A stretch of 15,612 bases of DNA. Source: Verrucomicrobia subdivision 3 bacterium UBA7542 (GTDB lineage Bacteria; Verrucomicrobiota; Verrucomicrobiia; Limisphaerales; UBA11358). The translations under genes and the position numbers were made by a program. The notes below the pieces were generated by a model. That model had not been told where the DNA came from. It worked only from the letters and a program-made list of their open reading frames with translations, and did not search any database. Shown piece after piece: positions 7,072-14,889 of this stretch; position 1 is the stretch's first letter, and every line of letters starts with the position of its first letter. The DNA is taken from positions 316 through 15,927 of the forward strand of contig DLMG01000073.1 of NCBI GenBank assembly GCA_002479245.1, read 5' to 3'.

Positions 7072-7332
7072 TCATTCAAGACCGACAAGTTTTTTTGCGG
7101 CGGGCACGCGCACCTCGCCCGACAGCAGCTTCGGCAGCAGCGCATCGCGCAACGCGGCGAGGGTGCGGGATTCGTCGGAGATGTATTTCAGGAATATGAG
7201 ACCGAGGACGACGTGCTTGTATTCGGCGGCGTCGAGATTACCGCGCAATTTGTCAGCCGTAGCCCAGAGTGTTGCTTCGAAACCAAGAGCGGAGCCGCCG
7301 GATGACTGTTTCTGAGTTTTTCCTGTCGCCAT
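7072..7332 (-). pseudogene. 86-aa chimera: HsdM N-terminus fused in frame to HsdS C-terminal tail
   Basis: Residues 14-53 ([20 protein letters not shown] then [20 protein letters not shown]) are the start of the HsdM N-terminal helical domain of type I DNA methyltransferases. In a normal HsdM this continues into the catalytic domain (about 500 residues in total). Here, at residue 53/54 (base 7174/7173), it switches to [20 protein letters not shown] followed by [13 protein letters not shown]. That is the C-terminal tail of HsdS, the specificity subunit. No methyltransferase motifs (NPPF or the SAM-binding site) and no target-recognition domains remain. The fusion keeps the frame and has the best Shine-Dalgarno of the block, GGAGGG 7 nt before the ATG, so the peptide is probably made. 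I interpret it as the scar of a deletion from within hsdM to the end of hsdS. A retained small protein able to bind HsdM or HsdS partners is the alternative. Confidence 0.8.
7097..7143. repeat. 47-bp direct repeat, copy 2 (HsdS tail), pairs with 4354-4400
   Basis: This is the second copy of the HsdS-tail repeat, located in the 3' third of the HsdM::HsdS chimera. It is in the same orientation and the same reading frame as copy 1, with 44 of 47 bases identical. It is long enough to serve as a substrate for homologous or slipped-strand recombination that would remove the DUF262 gene. Confidence 0.85.
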
Positions 7333-7339
7333 AGAAATT

Positions 7340-7345
7340 CCCTCC
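7340..7345 (-). promoter_or_regulatory. Strong Shine-Dalgarno of the defence operon's first ORF
   Basis: On the minus strand GGAGGG (7345 to 7340) stands 7 nt before the ATG at 7332. It is the only strong Shine-Dalgarno in the block. The downstream genes are tightly packed (17-nt gap, TAATG, ATGA, 12-nt gap) and lack one, so this site probably marks the translational entry of a polycistronic message. Confidence 0.65.
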
Positions 7346-7697
7346 GCATCGTAGGACGGACAGGGCCATTTGCAATGGCAAAACCGCGCCGCTTAAAAGG
7401 CACTGCCTCACGCGGGATTCACCGGCCATAAATTGTTTTCACGAATGACAAATCGCGTGTTGTTATTTCCGTTCCCCGCGGGAGTATTTTGCCGTATACC
7501 CCGTCCAACAACCATGAATATGGTGTCAGCCTGCGTGAAAATCACGCGCTTTGAGCGGAATTCGCGCCTCCTTTCTGAAGTCACGCACGCCGCGCCCCAC
7601 CAATCCCCTGTTTGCAACCGGCCCCGGCGGCGCGCGTACAAAGCCAAATGATTTTCCATGAAGCCGATTTTTCCACCAAGGCTCAACCATCAAAGAT
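7346..7697. other. Divergent intergenic region with two small hairpins
   Basis: This region separates the minus-strand defence block from the plus-strand giant gene, and no gene is convincing in it. It must hold promoters in both directions, but I could not settle on a -35/-10 pair for either. Two perfect inverted repeats lie close together: ACCAT/ATGGT (7511-7515 and 7520-7524, loop GAAT) and GCGTGA/TCACGC (7533-7538 and 7542-7547, loop AAA). They are candidate operator or leader structures. An 8-bp GC palindrome, CCCGCGGG, lies at about 7475. Confidence 0.35.
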
Positions 7698-7701
7698 GGA
7701 G
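7698..7701 (+). promoter_or_regulatory. Ribosome binding site that sets the start of the giant gene
   Basis: GGAG at 7698-7701 stands 6 nt before the ATG at 7708-7710. This favours the start MNHKVLTLFVCLF, which gives an immediate signal peptide, over in-frame ATGs at 7696 and earlier. Confidence 0.6.
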
Positions 7702-7707
7702 ATTGTT

Positions 7708-10700
7708 ATGAACCACAAAGTCCTCACCCTGTTTGTTTGTCTGTTTCCGGCGATTGCGGCTTTGCCGGGCCCAGTCGTGGCGCCGCCCGCCGGGTTGTCC
7801 CTTAACGAAGTCCGCTACGACGCGAAATTGTCCGATGACGAAGCGCGCTTCGCCGTGGACCTGGACATCGCGGTCGCCGGCAAAGGCGAGGCGACGGTGA
7901 AATTGTTTGAGGGCGACGTGGCGTTGTTGCCGGTGAAATTGCCGTCCGATTTGCAAATCACCCGCGACGGCAACCGCTATCTCCTGACCGCCACCCGGCC
8001 GGGCCAGTACCGGTTCAAACTCGACCTCGTCGCCAAAATTCAGCGCGCCGAGCCGTGGAACCAGATTTCCTTCACCGGCCCCGCCGCCGCCATCGCGTCG
8101 GTGACCGCGCAGGCCGCCAGTGCGGGGGTGGAAATTCAACTGCTCAACGGCACGCTGCTCGAATCCATGCAGACCAACGGCGTCTCGTGCCTGCGCGGAT
8201 TTCTGGGCGCGGACCAGACCGTGGCCTTGCGCTGGCAGGGGAAGGTTGCCGAAGTGGCGCGCAAGGCGCTGCTCACCGTGGACACTCTGGCGACAGCGCA
8301 GATCACGCCCACCGTCGTCAAATACACCACCAAATTCCATTACGAAATCGTCCAGGGCAACGCCCCGGGCCTCACCCTCGCGCTGCCGGCCGGCCAGTCG
8401 TTGACGCGGCTGGCGGGTGAACAAATCCGCGACTGGCAGATCAAACCCGACGGCGACCGGCAGGTTCTCACCGTTGAATTCATCAAACCCGTCGAACAGG
8501 AATACGACCTCACCGTCTTTTCCGAGCAAACCCTCGAAGCCACGCCCGCGACGGCGCAGTTGAATCCACCGCAACCGCTCGACATTGACCGCGAATCCGG
8601 CGTGCTTAAGCTGGCAACCGAGGACACGCTCGTCGAAGTGGAATCACTCGGCGGTCTGCGGCAGGTCAATGCCGCCAGCAACGAACTCGCGGCGTATCGT
8701 TTCAACGCGCGTCCCTTCAGTCTCGCCCTCAAAGTCAAGCGCATCGAGCCGGTCATCAACGTTGCCGACCGCGTTGGAGTGCGGCTGGAAGAAGCGCGCC
8801 TGCTGGTTTCGCATAACCTGGCGCTGAACATTGAGAAGACCGGCATTTACACGCTCGACCTCGTTCCGCCACCGGGAATGGTCGTGGCCGACGTGCGCGG
8901 CGAAGGGGTGGAGGACTGGAACGTCACCGCCGGCAAACTGATGGTAAGCTTTGCGAGCCGTGTCCTCGGTTCGCGCACGTTGCAAGTGCAACTGGAACAG
9001 GCTTTGAAAGCGTTTCCGGACCGGATTACGGTTGCTCCCCTGCGCGTCACCGGCGCGGCCAAGGAGACCGCGCAAATCGGCGCGGTCTCGGCGCCGGGCA
9101 TCCGCTTGAAAACCGCCGAACTGGGCGGCCTCCGTGAAATTCCCGTCAACCGGCTGCAAAATCATTCCGATGAATTGCTGGCCTTCACGGCTGAACAGCC
9201 GGATTGGAAGCTGACGCTGGCGGACGAACGGCTGGCGGCGCGCGTGGTGGCGGATGTTTTCAACCTGGTGACCATCGGCGACGGACTGGCGGGCGGCAGC
9301 GCAACGGTTCGTTACGGTCTCATCAACCAAGGCGTGCAGGAATTCAAGGTGAAGCTGCCGCCCTACTGCCGGAATGTCGAATTCACCGGGCCGAACATCC
9401 GGCGCAAGGAACTGTCCGGCGATGTTTGGACCATCGGTCTGCAGGACAAGGTCTGGGGCGGTTACACCTTGGTGATCACCTACGACTACCAGTTCGATCC
9501 GAAAAGCGCGACGTTGCCGGTCGGCGGCATCCACACGCTCGACGTGGAGCGCGAGACGGGTTCGATTGCCGTCACCACCGCCGCAAGCCTGAAACTCAAT
9601 CCGAAGCCGGTCAGCGGTTCGTTGCATCGCGTGGACGAAGCGGAACTGGCCGCGGCCGACCGCGCCTTGATCACACGCAACATCCTGCTGGCCTATCAAT
9701 ACACCGGCGACCAATACGATCTTTCGCTGGAAGTGCAGCGGCACGGGGAGGTGCCGGTGCTCGAGGCAGTGGCGGACCGGACGGAAATCACCTCCGTCCT
9801 TACCGAGGCGGGGGAGATGCTGACCCAAGCTTCGTTCATGGTGAAGAACAACGAAAAGCAGTCCCAAAAGTTCCTGCTGCCCAAGGGTGCGGATTTGTGG
9901 GGCTGCTACGTCAACAACCGGCCCGCCAAACCGGAGCGCGATGGCGACTGGGTGCTGGTGCCGTTGCCACGCAACATCAACCGTGACCAGACGTTCGCCG
10001 TGGACATCGTGTACGCCCAGACCAACCGGGCGTTGAATTCCCGCTGGCCGGGGCGGCTCGAACTGGCTGCGCCCCGGACCGACGTGCCGAACACCTATGC
10101 CGAGTGGGAGCTTTATGTGCCGGCTTCCAAACGGCTATCCAGCTTTGATGGCAGCATGAGCGTGGCTCAGGGCACGACCTACGGACTGCTGGACGGCTGG
10201 CAAAGGTTCCTCGCGTTTTATGGCACGGTGCTGCGGGAAGCCGGCGCGGGCCTTTTTGTCATGGGGATCCTGGCGTTTCTGGTGATTGCCCTGGTGGTTT
10301 CCGCCGTGCGCCGCGGCTGGAACGGGGTCATCACCGTGTTTGTGGTGTTTATGATTCTGGCCGTGCTGGGCGGAATGTTGCTGCCCGCGCTCTCCAGCGC
10401 CAAGCGCAAGGCGCAACGCATCAACGCGGTCAGCAACCTCAAGCAAATCGGCATCGCGGTGCGGCTTTTCTCCGGGGACAACAACGACCGGTTGCCGGCG
10501 TCGTTCGAGGAGATGAAAAATGAGCTCGGTTCGGACATGGTCACGATTGACCCGGAAAGCCAGCAGCGGTTTGTTTACGTGGGCGGAGGCTGTTCGGAGG
10601 CGGCCTTGGAGCCGGACTCGGTGCTGGCGTTCTCACCCATGAACAATGACCATTGTTCCGTGCTGTATGCCGACGGCAGCGTACAGCAGATGAGCAGCAC

Positions 10701-13700
10701 ACAATTCGCTGAAATTCAGCAGCGCGGTTTTCTCAAACTGGTTCCGCAGGACGAACTGGACCGAAGAAAACAGACCGAGGCGGTGTTGGGAAGGCAATCT
10801 CTTGGAACTGCGCCCGCGCCGGTGCAGCGCCAAAGAATTGTGGGGTTGGCGGCTGGTGGTGGTGGCGGTGGCGTGGTGGCGGGCACAACAGCCACAGTTA
10901 CGATTACGAATGCCATGGCTCCGGCCGGAGGTGAAAGAATCGATGAAACAACAGGATTGCCGGTGGCTGCTCCCCCGGTTTCGGCCGGCGGTATGCTGGT
11001 TTCGGAGGAAGAGCCGGTTGCCGCTCCGTTGCCGACCGTTTCCGGCATTCGTTCCATCCGCATCGAGATTCCGCACACCGGCAATTCATTCCTGTTCACC
11101 AAGGTCCTGAACGTGCGCGACGGCGGCGAGCCGCTTTCCATCCGCGCCAAAGTCATGTCGCTGCACGCCTTCCAGATGTTGCAGATGGTCGGGCAGGCGG
11201 GTGCGTTCGTTCTCGGTTTGCTCGTCTTCGGCTGGCAATGGCGGCGGGAACAGCCCAACACCTTCGTACTCACCCTCGCGCTGGTGCTGATCCTCGCGTC
11301 GGTGTGCAGTCTGCTGATTGCCTGGCGCGCGCTGCATGACGTGCTCATCATCGGATTTCCGTTGGTGGCGCTGGCGGTCATCGCGCGATTGGTCTGGAAA
11401 TACTGGCCGCGCCGCACTCCGCCAACCGACGGCAACGGCGGCAACCCTTCGCCGCAAACCACCCCGCCCCCGGTCCTGGCGGCCATGGTTTTGTTGCTGG
11501 CACTTGGTCTCGTGAGCGCCCGGGCGGCGGAACCTGCCACCCGCAATTTGCCGTCCCCCATCACCGGCGTTTCCATCCTGTCTGCCAGCTATGCCGGGTC
11601 GGTGAACGACCGGGTGGCGCAACTCGACGCCACGTTGCAACTGTCGTCGGCAAAACCGGACCAGAAAATTCCATTGTTCGGCGCGGACGTGGCCGTGCAA
11701 CAATTCTCCGTAAAATCCGGCGAGGCCAGCCTGGTTCGCGACGGCGACGCCGTGGCCGTGCAACTCGGGCGGCGCGGCGCGGCAACCGTGCAAATCAGGC
11801 TGCTGGTCAAACCTGGTGGCGACGTGACCAAACGGCGGCTGGTGTTCGGCATTCCGCCGGCGCTGTCCAGCCAGTTCGTGCTCACGCTGGACCAGCCGGA
11901 CGCGGACGTGGATTTCCCCACCGCCATTTCCTTCAAACACGCCACGGTCAAGGACCGGACACGCGTCGAGGCCGTCATCGGCTCGAGCGGCTCCGTGGAA
12001 TTGCTGTGGACACCGCGCATGAAACGCGCCGCGGAAACCGCCGCCACGGTCTTTTGCCAGAATGCGGCACTGGTGACGTTCGGCGGCGGCGTGGTGAACG
12101 TGCGCGCCGTGCTGGATTATCAAATCACGCAGGGTGAATTGCGCCAGGTGCGGGTGCGGCTGCCGGCAGGCCAGCGCCTGTTGCGCGTCGAAGGCGAGGC
12201 GATTCGCACGTGGGAAATCCGGAATGAGAACGGCGGCCAGACGCTGGTGGCGGACCTGCTCAAGGGAGTTTCCCCCGCCTATCGCCTGACCGTGGAAACG
12301 GAAAAAATCCTGGAGGCATTGCCGGCAACGGTGAAAGTGGAAATCCCGCGCGCGCTGGAGGTGAAACGCGAAACGGGACTGGTGGCGTTGCGCGGCGCGG
12401 AGGAATTGAACCTGTCGGTCGCCTCCATGTCCGATTTGCAGCGCGTGGACGCGGAGGAATTTGCCCGCGTCATGCCGGCGGCCGGTGATGGCCTGGCCAG
12501 CGTGTTCCGTTTCCTGAAACCGGAATTCGATTTGAACGTTAACGCCGAAACGATCCAGCCGCAAATCGAGGCGGTGGTCCGCAACAACATCCGCCTTGGC
12601 TCGGATCAACTGAACATTTCCGCCGTGGTGGACTACACCATCAAGCGCGCCGGCGTGTTCACGCTCCGGCTGGCCCTGCCGGCCGGCTATCGCGTCGAAC
12701 AGGTCATCGGCGACAGGGTTTCGCAATGGTCCGAACGGACCGAAGGCAATGCGCGCCGGCTGGAAGTGGCGTTGAAGGAACGGACCGGCGGCAACTATTC
12801 GCTGCGCCTGGAGCTGACGCGAAGCCTCAAGGAATTGCCAAAGTCACTGGCGGTCGAGGGGGTGTGTCCGCTGGATACGGAGAAGCTGACGGGTTTCGTT
12901 TCCGTTTCCACCGATCCGGGCGTCGCGGCCAGGACCGAGGCGTTCGACGGACTGGCGGAGGTGCCGGTGGTTTCGCTGCCCGACTACAATGCCTTGCGCG
13001 GGGCGGCCGGTGTGCTGGCCTACAAATTCATCGCCACCGGGCCGCAGGCCGCGCCGAATTGGAAACTTTCCGTGACCACGGAGACGGTCGAGGCCTGGTT
13101 GCGCGCCGAGGTGGCGGACACCTTCACGATTTCGGAAACGCTGATCAGCGGCCGGGCGCAGGTGCGTTATGAAATCGCCAACGCCCCGGTGAAGGAACTG
13201 CGCCTGAAAATTCCCGCGGCGTTCAAGAACGTGGATATCTCCGGGCCCAACATCCGCCGTCGCGATCAGAACGGCGACGAGTGGCGGGTGGAATTGCAGG
13301 GCAAGACCAGCGGCTTTTACACGCTGACGGTCACGTGGGAGGAACCGCGCGAGGCCGGAACCAACCGGATTGAGCTGGCCGGCGTGTCCGCCGCCGGGGT
13401 GGAACGCGAAACGGGTTTGCTGGCCATTGTCGCCAAACCGCCGCTGCAAGTCGCCGAGCGCGTGGCCACGGATTTAAGCCGGGTGGACGCGGGAGATTTT
13501 CCGGAATGGGCCGGGCAGGCCGAAGACACCCCGGTGCTGTCGTATCGCTATCTGCGCCCCGGTTACTCGCTCGTCGTCGAGGCCCGGCGCTTCGATGAAG
13601 CGGAGGTGTTGCAAGCGCTCGTGGACAGCGCGCGTTTCACGACGGTGGTTGCCGACGATGGCCAGACCATGACTGAGATGTCGCTGGATTTGCGCAACAA

Positions 13701-14643
13701 CGGACGGCAGTTCCTCGAAGTGGAATTGCCGGCGGGAGCGACGGTCTGGTCGGCGTTTGTGGCCGGCCAGCCGGTGCGGCCCAGCCAGAATGGCGGGAAA
13801 CTGCTGTTGCCGCTGGAACAGTCCGGTGACGACGCCACCGTACCGGTGACGCTGACCTATGTCGGCACCAACGGCTTCCCGAAAACGCGCGGGCAGATTG
13901 ATTTCGCCTCGCCCCAGTTTGACGTGCCCTTGAAGAATGCGCGCTGGGAATTGTTCCTGCCGCCCAATTACGACTATGACCGTTTTGGCGGGACAATGTC
14001 GCGGGAAGTGGCCACGGTCAAACCTTCGCTGTTGAGTTTCACCCTGTCCGAATACTCGCGGATGGAGAGCGAAAGCAAAGCCGTCGCCCAAAAGCAGGCG
14101 AAGGAGGACGTCAGCAAGGCGCAACAGTTGTTGCAATCGGGCAACGTGCGCGAAGCCATGGCCAATTACAACCGGGCCGCGAACACTTATTACGCGGACA
14201 AATCCCGGGATACCGACGTGAAACAGCTTCAAAAAGACCTGAACCAGGCACAGGCCAGCAACCTGATCATGGCGCAAAACGAATTTGCGCAGCGCAATTC
14301 AGGACAGTTGGCCGACCAGTTGTCCGTTTCCGGTGTGGCCCAACAACCGGCGGCGGCGCCTTACGACAACGCCGCGGCCGAACAGCAATGGGTCAAGCTG
14401 CAGCGTGCGCAGGAAGTGGCGATGGCGAAGGTGCAGCCGCTGCATGTGAACCTGCCCACGCGCGGTTTGCGTTACGCCTTCACCCAGGTGCTCCAGACCG
14501 GAGTCCACAAGCCGATGACCATCCAGCTTTCGGTGGTGAAGGCGGGTACGGGCAACTGGCCGGGCCGGGTCGGCTGGTCGCTCGCCGGGTTCCTCGCCCT
14601 GTGGCTGGTCGTGGCGATTGCCACCGCCAGAAAATCGCGTTGA
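7708..14643 (+). CDS. Giant two-half envelope protein with beta repeats and an internal pseudopilin-like module
   Basis: A 2311-residue protein that I cannot assign to a named family. It opens with a signal peptide (MNHKVLTLFVCLFPAIAALP). Half A (about 1-1259) has three related beta repeats marked by IDRESG (about 293), AKETAQIG (about 452) and VERETG (about 613). Two membrane helices follow (about 847-868 and 874-895). The second runs into a pseudopilin-like module (about 882-1010), then come a Gly hinge and three more helices (about 1158-1230). Half B (about 1260-2311) starts with another export-type segment (MVLLLALGLVSARAAEP). It repeats the three markers (VKRETG about 1552, DTEKLTG about 1723, VERETG about 1898), then has a TPR-like helical stretch (about 2130-2190) and a C-terminal membrane anchor. 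Matching motifs such as TGPNIRRKEL and SGPNIRRRDQ link the halves. The predicted topology puts both repeat arrays outside the cytoplasm. A role in envelope structure, secretion or sensing is speculative. Confidence 0.85.
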   Translation: MNHKVLTLFVCLFPAIAALPGPVVAPPAGLSLNEVRYDAKLSDDEARFAVDLDIAVAGKGEATVKLFEGDVALLPVKLPSDLQITRDGNRYLLTATRPGQYRFKLDLVAKIQRAEPWNQISFTGPAAAIASVTAQAASAGVEIQLLNGTLLESMQTNGVSCLRGFLGADQTVALRWQGKVAEVARKALLTVDTLATAQITPTVVKYTTKFHYEIVQGNAPGLTLALPAGQSLTRLAGEQIRDWQIKPDGDRQVLTVEFIKPVEQEYDLTVFSEQTLEATPATAQLNPPQPLDIDRESGVLKLATEDTLVEVESLGGLRQVNAASNELAAYRFNARPFSLALKVKRIEPVINVADRVGVRLEEARLLVSHNLALNIEKTGIYTLDLVPPPGMVVADVRGEGVEDWNVTAGKLMVSFASRVLGSRTLQVQLEQALKAFPDRITVAPLRVTGAAKETAQIGAVSAPGIRLKTAELGGLREIPVNRLQNHSDELLAFTAEQPDWKLTLADERLAARVVADVFNLVTIGDGLAGGSATVRYGLINQGVQEFKVKLPPYCRNVEFTGPNIRRKELSGDVWTIGLQDKVWGGYTLVITYDYQFDPKSATLPVGGIHTLDVERETGSIAVTTAASLKLNPKPVSGSLHRVDEAELAAADRALITRNILLAYQYTGDQYDLSLEVQRHGEVPVLEAVADRTEITSVLTEAGEMLTQASFMVKNNEKQSQKFLLPKGADLWGCYVNNRPAKPERDGDWVLVPLPRNINRDQTFAVDIVYAQTNRALNSRWPGRLELAAPRTDVPNTYAEWELYVPASKRLSSFDGSMSVAQGTTYGLLDGWQRFLAFYGTVLREAGAGLFVMGILAFLVIALVVSAVRRGWNGVITVFVVFMILAVLGGMLLPALSSAKRKAQRINAVSNLKQIGIAVRLFSGDNNDRLPASFEEMKNELGSDMVTIDPESQQRFVYVGGGCSEAALEPDSVLAFSPMNNDHCSVLYADGSVQQMSSTQFAEIQQRGFLKLVPQDELDRRKQTEAVLGRQSLGTAPAPVQRQRIVGLAAGGGGGGVVAGTTATVTITNAMAPAGGERIDETTGLPVAAPPVSAGGMLVSEEEPVAAPLPTVSGIRSIRIEIPHTGNSFLFTKVLNVRDGGEPLSIRAKVMSLHAFQMLQMVGQAGAFVLGLLVFGWQWRREQPNTFVLTLALVLILASVCSLLIAWRALHDVLIIGFPLVALAVIARLVWKYWPRRTPPTDGNGGNPSPQTTPPPVLAAMVLLLALGLVSARAAEPATRNLPSPITGVSILSASYAGSVNDRVAQLDATLQLSSAKPDQKIPLFGADVAVQQFSVKSGEASLVRDGDAVAVQLGRRGAATVQIRLLVKPGGDVTKRRLVFGIPPALSSQFVLTLDQPDADVDFPTAISFKHATVKDRTRVEAVIGSSGSVELLWTPRMKRAAETAATVFCQNAALVTFGGGVVNVRAVLDYQITQGELRQVRVRLPAGQRLLRVEGEAIRTWEIRNENGGQTLVADLLKGVSPAYRLTVETEKILEALPATVKVEIPRALEVKRETGLVALRGAEELNLSVASMSDLQRVDAEEFARVMPAAGDGLASVFRFLKPEFDLNVNAETIQPQIEAVVRNNIRLGSDQLNISAVVDYTIKRAGVFTLRLALPAGYRVEQVIGDRVSQWSERTEGNARRLEVALKERTGGNYSLRLELTRSLKELPKSLAVEGVCPLDTEKLTGFVSVSTDPGVAARTEAFDGLAEVPVVSLPDYNALRGAAGVLAYKFIATGPQAAPNWKLSVTTETVEAWLRAEVADTFTISETLISGRAQVRYEIANAPVKELRLKIPAAFKNVDISGPNIRRRDQNGDEWRVELQGKTSGFYTLTVTWEEPREAGTNRIELAGVSAAGVERETGLLAIVAKPPLQVAERVATDLSRVDAGDFPEWAGQAEDTPVLSYRYLRPGYSLVVEARRFDEAEVLQALVDSARFTTVVADDGQTMTEMSLDLRNNGRQFLEVELPAGATVWSAFVAGQPVRPSQNGGKLLLPLEQSGDDATVPVTLTYVGTNGFPKTRGQIDFASPQFDVPLKNARWELFLPPNYDYDRFGGTMSREVATVKPSLLSFTLSEYSRMESESKAVAQKQAKEDVSKAQQLLQSGNVREAMANYNRAANTYYADKSRDTDVKQLQKDLNQAQASNLIMAQNEFAQRNSGQLADQLSVSGVAQQPAAAPYDNAAAEQQWVKLQRAQEVAMAKVQPLHVNLPTRGLRYAFTQVLQTGVHKPMTIQLSVVKAGTGNWPGRVGWSLAGFLALWLVVAIATARKSR
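10351..10740 (+). other. Pseudopilin-like module embedded in the giant protein
   Basis: The encoded stretch begins MILAVLGGMLLPALSSAKRK and continues AQRINAVSNLKQIGIAVRLF. About 85 residues later comes DHCSVLYADGSVQQMS. The order is that of verrucomicrobial/planctomycetal type II pseudopilin-like proteins: a hydrophobic helix, LLPALxxAKxKAxRxxCxxNLKQ, then a terminal H-x9-DG-like motif. The prepilin peptidase site (G-FTLIE) is missing, and the helix is preceded by another membrane helix instead. Confidence 0.75.
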
Positions 14644-14715
14644 GCCGGAAGACCGGTTTGCGGAAATTCCACGCCTCAGATGGGGGTGATTTCTTCAAAC
14701 CGGCGGGAATTGGTC

Positions 14716-14753
14716 CGAAAAATTCTCCCGGATCAGTTAAGATGCAACCGGGA
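14716..14753 (-). terminator. Rho-independent terminator of tRNA-Leu
   Basis: On the minus strand the arms TCCCGG (14753-14748) and CCGGGA (14731-14726) form a 6-bp stem with a 16-base loop. The stem is followed by GAATTTTTC, whose T-run pairs with the A-run at 14718-14722. It begins 7 bases past the CCA end of the tRNA. The loop is long, so strength is uncertain. Confidence 0.5.
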
Positions 14754-14760
14754 TAAAAAA

Positions 14761-14847
14761 TGGTGCCGACGGAGGGGGTCGAACCCACACACTCTCACGA
14801 GTACCAGATTTTGAGTCTGGCGCGTCTGCCAGTTCCGCCACGTCGGC
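14761..14847 (-). tRNA. tRNA-Leu (anticodon CAA)
   Basis: On the minus strand the acceptor arm GCCGACG (14847-14841) pairs with CGTCGGC (14771-14765). These are followed by the discriminator A and an encoded CCA (14763-14761). The D-arm region reads GTGGCGGAACTGGCAGACGC. The anticodon stem CCAGA/TCTGG encloses the loop CTCAAAA, giving anticodon CAA, which reads UUG. A long variable arm (TACTCGTGAGAGTG) marks it as a class II tRNA, as expected for Leu. The T-arm is GTGGGTTCGACCCCC. The gene lies convergent with the end of the giant gene. Confidence 0.95.
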
Positions 14848-14860
14848 AACAGTGCGCCAA

Positions 14861-14889
14861 TATATTTCGGCGGGCGGCGAAGTAAACAA
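14861..14889 (-). promoter_or_regulatory. Candidate sigma-70 promoter of tRNA-Leu
   Basis: On the minus strand a -35-like TTGTTT (14889-14884) is separated by 17 bases from a -10-like AATATA (14866-14861). TATATT, two bases on, is an alternative -10 with a 19-base spacer. The position, about 14 bases before the tRNA 5' end, fits a short tRNA leader. Confidence 0.4.

Noticed and set aside
7346..7440. TTGCAA - 16 nt - TACGAT on the minus strand as the promoter of the defence block
   Set aside because: The start site would fall inside the Shine-Dalgarno, leaving no usable leader.
11086..12726. A 546-codon open frame antisense to the giant gene, with similar long antisense frames at 8644-9867 and 13474-14277
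   Set aside because: The sense strand carries clear repeats, membrane segments and recognisable motifs. The antisense translations are rich in His, Arg, Gln and Gly, with no domains, as expected from GC-rich codon bias.
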